Shown here piece after piece: positions 1 through 6,303 of a stretch of 6,489 bases of DNA. The translations under genes and the position numbers were made by a program. The notes beneath the pieces are model-generated. The model searched no databases and was not told the origin of the DNA. It saw nothing but the letters and a program-made list of their open reading frames with translations. The stretch's first letter is position 1, and each line of letters opens with the position of its first letter. The stretch is from an uncultured Muribaculaceae bacterium (GTDB taxonomy: Bacteria; Bacteroidota; Bacteroidia; Bacteroidales; Muribaculaceae). The DNA is taken from contig CAMWUM010000110.1 in assembly GCA_947177435.1 (NCBI GenBank), positions 1 to 6,489 of the forward strand. Reading direction: 5' to 3'.

Positions 1-1043
1 GGGTTAATCCATACGTGGGCCTTTTCGATGAGTATTTCCTCGAGTTCTGCCGAGGGGATGCCGAGGTGGCGGCAGTCTACCCAGGCGAGGTAGGTGCCTT
101 CAAGTTTGGCGACCTTGAATTCCGGGGCCTTGGCGGCAAATTCGGAACAAAGCAGTTCGTAATTGCCTTGCAGATAGTCTAATAATTCTTCAAGCCAGGG
201 GCGGCTCTGAGTGTATGCGGCGATGAGGGCGTCGACTCCGAAGGGGTTGACGTCGCACACTTCATTGTCGTTGATAGCGCGGTCAACTTTGGTGCGCAAT
301 TCGCTGTTGGAGAGTACGATGTTGGCAATCTGAAGACCGGCGATGTTGAAGGCTTTCGACGGTGATACGCAACTGATCCACGGGCCGGTGGCTACGTTGG
401 CCCAAGGTGTGTACTCGTAGTCTTTGAACACGAGTTCGCAGTGGATTTCATCAGACACCACCAGCACGCCGTGGTGCTGAGCCAGCGCGTCAATTTGTTG
501 CAACTCATCGCGTTGCCATACGCGTCCGGCAGGGTTGTGAGGGTTGCACAGCAGCATGAGTTTACAAACAGGGTCGGCCATTTTGGCTTCGAGGTCTTGG
601 AAATCAATGTGGTACGATTCACCATCAAATACCAGTTCGCTTTCAAGGGTGGTGCAGCCGTTGTTGCGTATAGAAGAGAAGAAGCAGTTGTATACGGGCG
701 TTTGTATTAGTACCTTGTCGCCGGGCTTTGTGAGTGCTTTGATTATGGCCGAGATGGCAGGCACGACACCCGAAGTGTAGATAATATGCTCTGGGTCGAT
801 GGTCCAGTCGTGGTAACGCTCAAACCAGTCAGTGACAGCCTTATAATAGGCCTGTGGCACGAATGTGTAGCCAAAAACACCCATGTTTACGCGTCGTGTG
901 AGCGCGTCGATGATGGCAGGCGCGGCTTTGAAATCCATGTCGGCTACCCAAAGGGGTACGGTGTCAGCGGGGATGTCGGAGCGCGAGTCCCACTTCACGC
1001 TGTTACTGCCCCGGCGGTTTACTATTTCGTCAAATATGCTCAT
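1..1043 (-). CDS. patB: PatB/MalY-type PLP-dependent aminotransferase / cystathionine beta-lyase (C-terminus missing)
   Basis: Fold-type I PLP enzyme of the MalY/PatB family. Members usually cleave the C-S bond of cystathionine or cysteine to give pyruvate, ammonia and a thiol; some act as aminotransferases. I read 347 codons before the window edge. Full-length relatives are about 390 residues, so roughly 40 C-terminal residues lie outside. Visible landmarks are the N-terminal PLWVADMDF segment (residues 30-38), CNPHNPAGR (166-174) with the PLP-contacting Asn170, SDEIHCEL (197-204) with Asp198 for the pyridine nitrogen, and SPSKAFNIAGLQ (227-238) with Lys230 as the Schiff-base lysine. The Met start at 1041-1043 is the only one possible nearby, because an in-frame TAA lies at 1053-1055. 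The gene follows the MATE gene by 29 bp and is probably co-transcribed with it. Cytoplasmic; no signal peptide. The family call is strong, but the substrate is not shown by the sequence. Confidence 0.93.
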   Translation of the reverse strand, partial: MSIFDEIVNRRGSNSVKWDSRSDIPADTVPLWVADMDFKAAPAIIDALTRRVNMGVFGYTFVPQAYYKAVTDWFERYHDWTIDPEHIIYTSGVVPAISAIIKALTKPGDKVLIQTPVYNCFFSSIRNNGCTTLESELVFDGESYHIDFQDLEAKMADPVCKLMLLCNPHNPAGRVWQRDELQQIDALAQHHGVLVVSDEIHCELVFKDYEYTPWANVATGPWISCVSPSKAFNIAGLQIANIVLSNSELRTKVDRAINDNEVCDVNPFGVDALIAAYTQSRPWLEELLDYLQGNYELLCSEFAAKAPEFKVAKLEGTYLAWVDCRHLGIPSAELEEILIEKAHVWIN

Positions 1044-1045
1044 TG

Positions 1046-1071
1046 TTAGATGTTAGATTTAGATGTTAGAT
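1046..1071. repeat. Perfect 13-bp tandem repeat, two copies, in the MATE-patB gap
   Basis: TTAGATGTTAGAT occurs at 1046-1058 and again, without interruption, at 1059-1071. A further TTTTAG follows, and it contains the MATE stop codon (1073-1075). Each unit is itself built from TTAGAT-like sub-units. The repeat fills almost the whole 29-bp space and lies directly upstream of the patB start on the minus strand. It is simple, slippage-prone sequence, and no function can be read from it. Confidence 0.85.
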
Positions 1072-1072
1072 T

Positions 1073-2524
1073 TTAGAGGACTAACGGTTGCTGCTCGTTG
1101 TCAATCTCCTCGATAGCAGGTTCTGGCAGGACGTTGGCTCGCTTTATCCAATGGCCTTGGATGAAGAGGACAATGAAGCAGAGGCCTCTGACGCACAATT
1201 CGATACACATGGCCAGCCAAACGCCGTTGAGGCCCATTATCGGAGCGAGCAGAGCGGCGAGTGTGATGCGTACTGCCCAGATGCCGCCGAGGTTGATACA
1301 AGCCGGAACGACTGTGTAGCCCGCGCCGACCATAACGCCGTAGCAGACGATCGAGGCGCCGTAAAGCGGTTCGGCCCATGCCTCAATGCGCAGTGCGTCG
1401 ACGCCAAGTTCGCGCACGAGTGTGTCGGGGGTGAAGAGGCTCATCATCACCGGGGCGCCGAGCCATAGGATTAGTCCCATTACAGCCATGACGGCCATAC
1501 CAAGTCCGATGGTGATTTTGCCAAAGTCCTTGGCCAGGTCACGCCGGCCGGCTCCGATGCTTTGTCCCACCAGGGTGGTGGCGGCGTCGCTGATGCCGAA
1601 TCCTGGCATATAGCATAGGCTTTCGGCCGTGATGCCGAAGGCGTTGGCGGCGATGGCGGCAGTGCCCAGGGGAGCAACGATTACGGTGCTGGCAATCTGT
1701 GCGCCACACATGCACACGCGCTCTAGCGCGAGCGGCGCAGAGATGTGCAGGGCTCGTTTTACGGTATCCTTCGACAGGCGCAGACTGAATCGCTGGCCCT
1801 TGAAGTTGAGTTGGGGCGAGCGGCGTATGATAAATACAATAAGGAAAGTGCCGACCACCACTTGGGCCAAAGCCGTGCCAAGTGCAGCGCCCTCCACGCC
1901 CAGGCCCAAGCCGGGAATAGAGAATCCGTGCCACTGGCGCGAGTCGAAAATCAGGAAGAAATTGAAGATGATATCGAGTACGCACATTCCAACGTTCAAA
2001 ATGCCTGGCACCAGCATGTTGCCGGTGCACCGAAGCATCGAACTGGCCAGATAGGTGAGGTAGCAGAACGGCAGCGAGGCAGTGACAATGCAGAAATATC
2101 CCGAGGCACCGGCATTGATATCAGCATTGCCTCCGAGCCACGATGGCAGCGGGCCGCTGATGGCCACGCCGATGGCCATAATGACCAGGCCAAGGGCAAA
2201 GACAGCAATGAGCGATTGGCGGAATACGCTGCGTGCCTGGCCGTTGTTACCTGCACCCACCAGGTGGGCCACTTGCACGGAGAAGCCTGTGGCCAGCGCG
2301 CCGCCCAGCCCCCAAAAGAGCCAGGTGGACGAAGCCACAAGCCCGATAGATGCCGAAGCCGATGCGCCGAGGCTGCCCACCATCGAGGCGTCGATGTACT
2401 CCATGAGTATCGACGACAACTGGGCCATGATGGCCGGCCAGCTGAGCTTAGCCACAAGGCTAAGCCGCTGGCCGAAGGTGAATTGGCTGCCGCAGCGCAG
2501 GCGTGATGACAGGTCGTCGGCCAT
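1073..2524 (-). CDS. MATE family efflux transporter
   Basis: Integral inner-membrane exporter of the MATE (multidrug and toxic compound extrusion) family, which uses a Na+ or H+ gradient to expel drugs or metabolites. The 483 residues are slightly longer than the usual 440-470, and the pattern fits twelve membrane helices. The two half-repeats are visible. The first has the helix-1 segment with Asp45 in EYIDASMVG, then a VGAGNNGQAR loop (89-98) and GLGVEGAALGTALAQ (207-221). The second has GQSIGAGRRDLAK (320-332) and VPACINLGGIWAVRI (406-420). The N-terminal 20 residues are polar, and the last 20 or so are a charged, Glu-rich cytosolic tail. The start codon directly abuts the upstream DUF3737 stop (TAAATG), which suggests translational coupling; patB follows after 29 bp. 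The substrate cannot be deduced. Linkage to a C-S lyase makes an amino-acid or sulfur metabolite as possible as a drug. Confidence 0.95.
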   Translation of the reverse strand: MADDLSSRLRCGSQFTFGQRLSLVAKLSWPAIMAQLSSILMEYIDASMVGSLGASASASIGLVASSTWLFWGLGGALATGFSVQVAHLVGAGNNGQARSVFRQSLIAVFALGLVIMAIGVAISGPLPSWLGGNADINAGASGYFCIVTASLPFCYLTYLASSMLRCTGNMLVPGILNVGMCVLDIIFNFFLIFDSRQWHGFSIPGLGLGVEGAALGTALAQVVVGTFLIVFIIRRSPQLNFKGQRFSLRLSKDTVKRALHISAPLALERVCMCGAQIASTVIVAPLGTAAIAANAFGITAESLCYMPGFGISDAATTLVGQSIGAGRRDLAKDFGKITIGLGMAVMAVMGLILWLGAPVMMSLFTPDTLVRELGVDALRIEAWAEPLYGASIVCYGVMVGAGYTVVPACINLGGIWAVRITLAALLAPIMGLNGVWLAMCIELCVRGLCFIVLFIQGHWIKRANVLPEPAIEEIDNEQQPLVL

Positions 2525-2527
2525 TTA
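2522..2527 (-). other. Abutting stop/start (TAAATG) between the DUF3737 and MATE genes
   Basis: On the minus strand the DUF3737 stop TAA (2525-2527) is followed with no spacer by the MATE start ATG (2522-2524). No strong Shine-Dalgarno precedes it; the nearest purine run is GAGCAG inside the DUF3737 coding end. The layout is typical of re-initiating, translationally coupled genes on one transcript. Confidence 0.8.
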
Positions 2528-3406
2528 CTGCTCGGCTGTTATGATTTTGCAGTCAGAGCCCGGCAGGGCGTGCTCGTCGATAATCAGTTCTCCGATTGAT
2601 TTAGCCTTGATGACGCCCGAGCAGGGATTCTTAACGCTTGTGATATGCGAGGCTACGTCGGCCTTTACGTCGCTCTCCTCAAAGCAGAGGTCGCAGTCAG
2701 CATCGAATGTGCAGTTGATGAGCGTGAGGTCAGAGCAGTAGCAGAGGGGCTGAGTGCCGGAGATGTGGCAGTTGATGAGCGTGAGGCCGGTAGAGTACCA
2801 TGCGAGGTATTCGCCATGGAGTTCTGAGTCGATGATGGTGAAGTTGCTGGTATTCCAAAAAGCGTCCTTTGAGAAGATTTTGGCGTTGCGGATAGTCGCG
2901 TTATGTCCGTACTGGAATGTATAGTTGCCGTGCTGCTCGTAGCGGTCGATGTCAATGTTGTCGGTGTGTGAGAAGAGGTAGTCGCAGTTGTCGATGCGCA
3001 CGTCGCGGAGGGTGACATCGTCACAGTCCCAGATCATTTCCTGACCGTTGGGGAAATTGGTGCGTTCGATCCAGATGCCGGTCATCTGGCGGAACATCTT
3101 CGGAGCATCGACACGGCAGTCAACCATACGGCAGCCGTCGGAGTACCAGAGGGCAGCGCGGGCGCCCTCGGTGAAGTCGCAATCCTCCACCACGAAGCGG
3201 TCGCAGTGCCAGAACGGGTATTTGCCCTCGAAGCGGCAGTGGCGAGCCACCACGTCGGCGCATCGCTTCAGGGCCGACTCGCCTGTGTGAATAGTGACGT
3301 TTTCAAGTTCGATGCCTTCCTTAGCGAATAGAGGACGCTCGCCGCCGAACTCGGCATCCTTGATTTTTTCCATCGGGCGTTCGCCCATGTCAAATAACTT
3401 TTCCAT
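2525..3406 (-). CDS. DUF3737 family protein, right-handed parallel beta-helix
   Basis: Uncharacterised protein that I recognise as DUF3737 from its opening FGGERPLF (20-27), the ESALKRC segment (44-50), GKYPFWH (61-67), APKMFRQM (101-108), DGEYLAW-like HGEYLAW (197-203) and VKNPCSG (258-264). A beta-helix rung repeats every 19-21 residues. Its pattern is an aromatic position, two polar or Cys residues, Asp/Asn, then alternating hydrophobics ending in Asp/Asn-Cys. The first positions of the rungs fall near residues 66, 87, 106, 126, 146, 165, 184, 203, 222 and 242. There is no signal peptide or membrane segment, so it is probably cytoplasmic. The family normally begins at MEKIKD, which is Met12 here (codon 3371-3373). 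The first 11 residues may therefore be untranslated, and Met7 (3386-3388) is a third option. No catalytic residues are known. The pectate-lyase-like fold suggests carbohydrate or small-molecule binding at most. Confidence 0.9.
   Translation of the reverse strand: MEKLFDMGERPMEKIKDAEFGGERPLFAKEGIELENVTIHTGESALKRCADVVARHCRFEGKYPFWHCDRFVVEDCDFTEGARAALWYSDGCRMVDCRVDAPKMFRQMTGIWIERTNFPNGQEMIWDCDDVTLRDVRIDNCDYLFSHTDNIDIDRYEQHGNYTFQYGHNATIRNAKIFSKDAFWNTSNFTIIDSELHGEYLAWYSTGLTLINCHISGTQPLCYCSDLTLINCTFDADCDLCFEESDVKADVASHITSVKNPCSGVIKAKSIGELIIDEHALPGSDCKIITAEQ
2711..2786 (-). repeat. Duplicated 19-bp segment encoding two adjacent beta-helix rungs
   Basis: GCAGTTGATGAGCGTGAGG (plus-strand sense) occurs identically at 2711-2729 and 2768-2786, exactly 57 bp apart. 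That is 19 codons, one turn of the predicted beta-helix. Both copies encode LTLINC (residues 208-213 and 227-232). The spacing shows the repeat follows the protein's structural period. It may reflect recent rung duplication or local gene conversion. Confidence 0.85.
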
Positions 3407-3445
3407 AGTATAATATTTTTGTATTGTTAGTATTATAATATTTTT
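3406..3445. repeat. AT-rich direct repeat spanning the radC-DUF3737 gap
   Basis: The 12-mer TATAATATTTTT occurs at 3409-3420 and 3434-3445, each preceded by TAGTA or TAGTAT. A 10-bp perfect palindrome, TATTATAATA, sits at 3431-3440. The block is almost pure A/T in an otherwise GC-rich neighbourhood. It covers the whole 37-bp gap, from the radC stop to the DUF3737 start. It is the best place in the window for an internal promoter or operator, but I see no clear Bacteroidetes-type TAnnTTTG -7 box, so no promoter is called. Confidence 0.7.
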
Positions 3446-4166
3446 AGAGTCGGTTGTGTTCTGAATAGGAGTAAAAACTTGTATCGGTAACGATTATGTG
3501 GTCGTGAACGGTAATGTCCATCAGCGCGCATGCGTTTTTGATTTTCTGAGTGAGGCTGTCGTCATTTCCGCTTGGTCGCAGTGTGCCTGACGGATGGTTG
3601 TGAAAAAGTATTACGCTGTCGGCGCCCAGCATAAGCGCCTGCCGTACAATAATCTTGACGTCAACGACCGTAGCTCCAGTGCCTCCCTGCGACACACGCT
3701 CGCTTTTCAGGGGCTTGCCGCCGCGGTTGAGGTACATCACCCAAAATTCCTCGTGGCGTGCCCACTGGAATTTGCCTCGCATTAGTTTGTATGCTTTGTC
3801 GGCGGAGGTGATTGGTTGCTGCATCGACAGGCCCTCGGCGTCGACTTGGGTGCGCTCGCCGAGTTTGAGCGCGGCGAGCATGGTGATGGCCTTGACCGGG
3901 CCTATGCCTTTGTACTGGTGGCAAAACTGGTCGACAGACATTTTGGCCACGAGCGAGAGGTGGCCGTCGTTGTCGTCGAGGATTTCGCGGCAAAGGTCAA
4001 TCACCGACTTGCCCTTGATGCCCGTGGCGAAGATAATAGCCATCAACTCGGTGTCAGTCAGCGAGTCGAGGCCGTAACGCATCGCCTTTTCGCGAGGCTT
4101 CTCCATAGCGTCCATGTCGCGGAGCATGCGTGGGGGAACGGGTGAATCGTGGTCAAAGCTTTTCAT
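3444..4166 (-). CDS. radC: RadC family JAB/JAMM-domain protein
   Basis: RadC (UPF0758) protein of 240 residues, close to the usual 220-230. The name comes from an old link with DNA repair that is not well supported; the biochemical role is unsettled. The N-terminal region has the PREKAMRYGLDSLTDTELMA segment (24-43), followed by a helix-hairpin-helix, GIGPVKAITMLAALKLGER (87-105). The C-terminal domain carries the full JAMM metal-site signature: a Glu in HEEFWVMYLN (138-147), His189 and His191 in HNHPSG, Ser199, and Asp202. The putative zinc site therefore looks intact. The start overlaps the end of the glycosyltransferase gene by 14 bp, with an SD-like AAAGGG (4172-4177) five bases upstream. 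RadC proteins are common on mobile elements, but here the neighbours are chromosomal housekeeping genes, so I read this as the resident copy. Cytoplasmic. Confidence 0.94.
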   Translation of the reverse strand: MKSFDHDSPVPPRMLRDMDAMEKPREKAMRYGLDSLTDTELMAIIFATGIKGKSVIDLCREILDDNDGHLSLVAKMSVDQFCHQYKGIGPVKAITMLAALKLGERTQVDAEGLSMQQPITSADKAYKLMRGKFQWARHEEFWVMYLNRGGKPLKSERVSQGGTGATVVDVKIIVRQALMLGADSVILFHNHPSGTLRPSGNDDSLTQKIKNACALMDITVHDHIIVTDTSFYSYSEHNRL

Positions 4167-5160
4167 TTTTGCCCTTTCTGATGTTTATTTCCTCGTTAAT
4201 GTCGCGGCCCTTGCGCAGAAGTATCTTCTGCGTGAATGACTTGATGAAGCCCAAGCCGTAGCCGGTGAGTTGGATGGCGCTGGCCGGCACGGCCAGGCAG
4301 GCGATTTTAAAAGATTTCGTACTTATCCACGCACCGATGAAGATGGCTGTGAAATAGGCGACAATTGGCATGAAGAACCACCAAGAAACGCAGATGCCAA
4401 GCACTATCAGCACAAGGCAGCCAATGACGAAGGCGGCCGGCAGTATGTGCACGAGCTTGAGCGAGTCGGGATAGAGTAATTTTAGCGTAATTCTCGACAT
4501 GCCAAACACATACACCTGGCGGAAAAATTTGCGGAAGTCGACCCTGCGCTTGTGCCACACCTTTGCCTCACGCACCAGGCCGATGCTGAAATCGGCGTGG
4601 CGTATGCGGGTGCTCATGTCGATATCCTCGGAGAACATCTCGCGGAATCCGCCGACCTTGTCGTATACGGCACGTGAGAAGCCCATGTTGAACGTGCGGG
4701 GCACGAACTTTTCAAGCTTGACTTTGCCGCCACGGATGCCGCCGGTGGTGAGGAACGACGTCATGGCGTAATTGATGGCCTTTTGCGTTGGGGTGAACGA
4801 GTCGTGGGCGGCGTCTGGACCTCCGAAGCAATCCAAATAGTTATCCTGCAATTTCCTGGATAATACTTCGAAATAGTCGGAAGGGATTACGCAATCGGAG
4901 TCAAAGAATATGAAGTAGTCACCCGAGGCATGCTCCAAACCGTAGTTGCGGGCGATGGAGCGGCCCTCGTTTTCTTTGTAATAATACTTAACATCGACGC
5001 GGTCGGCGTACTCGCGGCAAACCTCGTCGCAGCGGTCGGTCGATCCGTCCTCCACGATTACGACCTCAAAGTCCTTGCAAGACTGCTCGCTAAGGCTTTG
5101 CAGCAGGTCGCGCACCTCGTCGATGCGATTGTAGACGGGTATAATTACAGAAAACTTCAT
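4153..5160 (-). CDS. Family 2 glycosyltransferase with C-terminal membrane segments
   Basis: GT-A fold glycosyltransferase of 335 residues, which would transfer a sugar from a nucleotide-sugar donor to a lipid or polysaccharide acceptor at the cytoplasmic face of the inner membrane. The N-terminal catalytic domain shows FSVIIPVYNR (3-12), VEDGSTD (36-42), the metal-binding DSD (87-89) in FIFFDSDC, and a likely base motif SEDIDMSTR (177-185). The loop WHKRRVDFRKFFRQV (202-216) is of the kind that faces the membrane. About three hydrophobic segments follow, near residues 238-258, 262-280 and 284-306. A short, basic, charged tail ends the protein. The start overlaps the nspC stop as ATGA, with an SD-like GAGGA at 5165-5169. 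Its own 3' end overlaps radC by 14 bp. Donor and acceptor are unknown. No other envelope or capsule genes lie nearby, so it may work alone or with unlinked partners. Confidence 0.92.
   Translation of the reverse strand: MKFSVIIPVYNRIDEVRDLLQSLSEQSCKDFEVVIVEDGSTDRCDEVCREYADRVDVKYYYKENEGRSIARNYGLEHASGDYFIFFDSDCVIPSDYFEVLSRKLQDNYLDCFGGPDAAHDSFTPTQKAINYAMTSFLTTGGIRGGKVKLEKFVPRTFNMGFSRAVYDKVGGFREMFSEDIDMSTRIRHADFSIGLVREAKVWHKRRVDFRKFFRQVYVFGMSRITLKLLYPDSLKLVHILPAAFVIGCLVLIVLGICVSWWFFMPIVAYFTAIFIGAWISTKSFKIACLAVPASAIQLTGYGLGFIKSFTQKILLRKGRDINEEINIRKGKNEKL
5157..5160 (-). other. ATGA overlap coupling nspC stop and glycosyltransferase start
   Basis: On the minus strand the glycosyltransferase ATG (5158-5160) shares bases with the nspC TGA (5157-5159). 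GAGGA at 5165-5169, inside the nspC coding end, gives a short but plausible ribosome-binding site. This supports the chosen starts and a shared transcript. Confidence 0.85.
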
Positions 5161-6299
5161 GACATCCTCGATTTATAGTCGTCGTAGGTGAAACGGCGCA
5201 GGTATTCGCACGTGCCGTCGGAGTGGCAGATGGCAATGTCGGGATGCTGCAAGCCGTTGAACATCGTGGTCTTAACTGTTGTATAGTGGTTCATATCCTC
5301 GAGCGTCAGGCGGTCGCCGGCTTTCAGCGCGTGGTCAAAGTGCCAGTCGCCAACGAAGTCGCCGCTCAGGCACGAATTGCCGCCCAGGCGGTAGGGGATG
5401 GCACCATGGGCGGACGCGTCGACGGCTTCGGTAATAATGGGCTGATACGGCATCTCGAGCGTGTCGGGCATGTGGCAGGCAAATGAAGCGTCGATGATGG
5501 CGGTGCGTATGCCGTCGTTCTCCATAACGTCAACAACAGAGGTATGCAAATCTCCTGTTCTCCAACAGAATGCGCTGCCAGGCTCAAGTATTACTTCAAG
5601 CCACGGATAGCGCTCGCGGAAGCCTCGGAGCAGCCCGATGAGGTGTTCGATGTCGTAGCCTTCACGGGTCATAAGGTGTCCACCGCCCATGTTGACCCAC
5701 TTCACCTGCGGTAGAAAGTGGCCGAACTGGGCCTCAAAGGCGGCAAGCACGCGTTCGAGGTCATAAGATGACGACTCGCACAGCGCGTGGAAATGCAGTC
5801 CCTCGATGCCGTCGGGCAGGCGGTCGCCAATGTCCTCGGCCGACACGCCGAAGCGCGAGCCGGGCAGAGCCGGATTGTAAATGTCAGTCTCTATGACAGA
5901 GCATTTGGGATTGACGCGCAGGCCAGGCGAGGGTAGGGAGTCTGCCCCGGAGTGCCAGAGGTGGGCGAATCGCTCCCACTGGTGCAGCGAGTTGAACGTC
6001 AGGTGCGTGCTGAGGCGCATATACTCACCGATGGTGGCATCGGTATAAGCCGGACAATAACTGTGGGCATCGTCGCTAAGGTACTCGCGGCCCAAGCGCA
6101 ACTCGTTGAGCGAACTGGCGGTGAAGCCTACGCCGTACTCCTTGAAGATGGGGAACGTGCGCCACAGGGCGTTGGCTTTGAACGCCATGATGATCTTCGC
6201 TCCTGAGCGGCGCTGCACATCGGCGATGAGGTCGAGGTTGCGGCGAAGCTTGTCCTCGTAGACGATATATACGGGTGTTGGCAATTCGTTGACGCGCAT
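5157..6299 (-). CDS. nspC: Carboxynorspermidine/carboxyspermidine decarboxylase
   Basis: PLP-dependent decarboxylase of the alanine-racemase-fold (fold type III) family. It removes CO2 from carboxyspermidine or carboxynorspermidine in the last step of the alternative polyamine pathway used by many gut Bacteroidota. Length is 380 residues, as expected. Lys41 in IIMAFKANALW (36-46) is the Schiff-base lysine. HALCES (171-176), the phosphate-binding GGGH (205-208), EPGSAF (239-244) and GGNSCLSGD (306-314) with catalytic-type Cys310 and Asp314 follow in the usual order. The HALCES and MFNG (346-349) signatures separate NspC from LysA and ornithine/arginine decarboxylases. Cytoplasmic and probably a dimer. 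The gene starts 4 bp after the helicase stop with no Shine-Dalgarno, and its end overlaps the glycosyltransferase gene. The partner dehydrogenase (carboxyspermidine dehydrogenase) is not in this window. Confidence 0.95.
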   Translation of the reverse strand: MRVNELPTPVYIVYEDKLRRNLDLIADVQRRSGAKIIMAFKANALWRTFPIFKEYGVGFTASSLNELRLGREYLSDDAHSYCPAYTDATIGEYMRLSTHLTFNSLHQWERFAHLWHSGADSLPSPGLRVNPKCSVIETDIYNPALPGSRFGVSAEDIGDRLPDGIEGLHFHALCESSSYDLERVLAAFEAQFGHFLPQVKWVNMGGGHLMTREGYDIEHLIGLLRGFRERYPWLEVILEPGSAFCWRTGDLHTSVVDVMENDGIRTAIIDASFACHMPDTLEMPYQPIITEAVDASAHGAIPYRLGGNSCLSGDFVGDWHFDHALKAGDRLTLEDMNHYTTVKTTMFNGLQHPDIAICHSDGTCEYLRRFTYDDYKSRMS

Positions 6300-6303
6300 A
6301 GGC

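Noticed and set aside
441..1049. Several plus-strand frames of 78-89 codons opposite patB
   Set aside because: They overlap one another and lie antisense to a continuous 347-codon PatB/MalY frame with intact PLP motifs.
1539..2030. Minus-strand open frame of 163 codons inside the MATE gene
   Set aside because: It is an out-of-frame shadow of the MATE coding sequence, rich in Arg and His, with no family resemblance.
1745..2506. Long plus-strand open frame of 253 codons opposite the MATE gene
   Set aside because: Its translation is low-complexity, Ala/Arg/His/Glu-rich and matches no family I know. It lies wholly antisense to a clear MATE protein and is explained by GC-rich codon use on the other strand.
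2082..2741. Plus-strand open frame of 219 codons across the MATE-DUF3737 junction
   Set aside because: It is antisense to two well-supported genes, with no recognisable domain and no start signal of its own.
3407..3443. Rho-independent terminator after radC
   Set aside because: The palindrome here is A/T only, with no GC stem. The T-runs are on the plus strand and so would be A-runs in the minus-strand transcript.
3407..3443. Consensus Bacteroidetes promoter (TTTG near -33, TAnnTTTG near -7) before the DUF3737 gene
   Set aside because: No convincing match was found in the minus-strand reading of this gap, although it is AT-rich.
3444..4166. RadC as a marker of a phage, plasmid or integrative element
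   Set aside because: RadC proteins are frequent on such elements, but there is no integrase, transposase, att-like repeat or change of composition, and the flanking genes are ordinary chromosomal ones.
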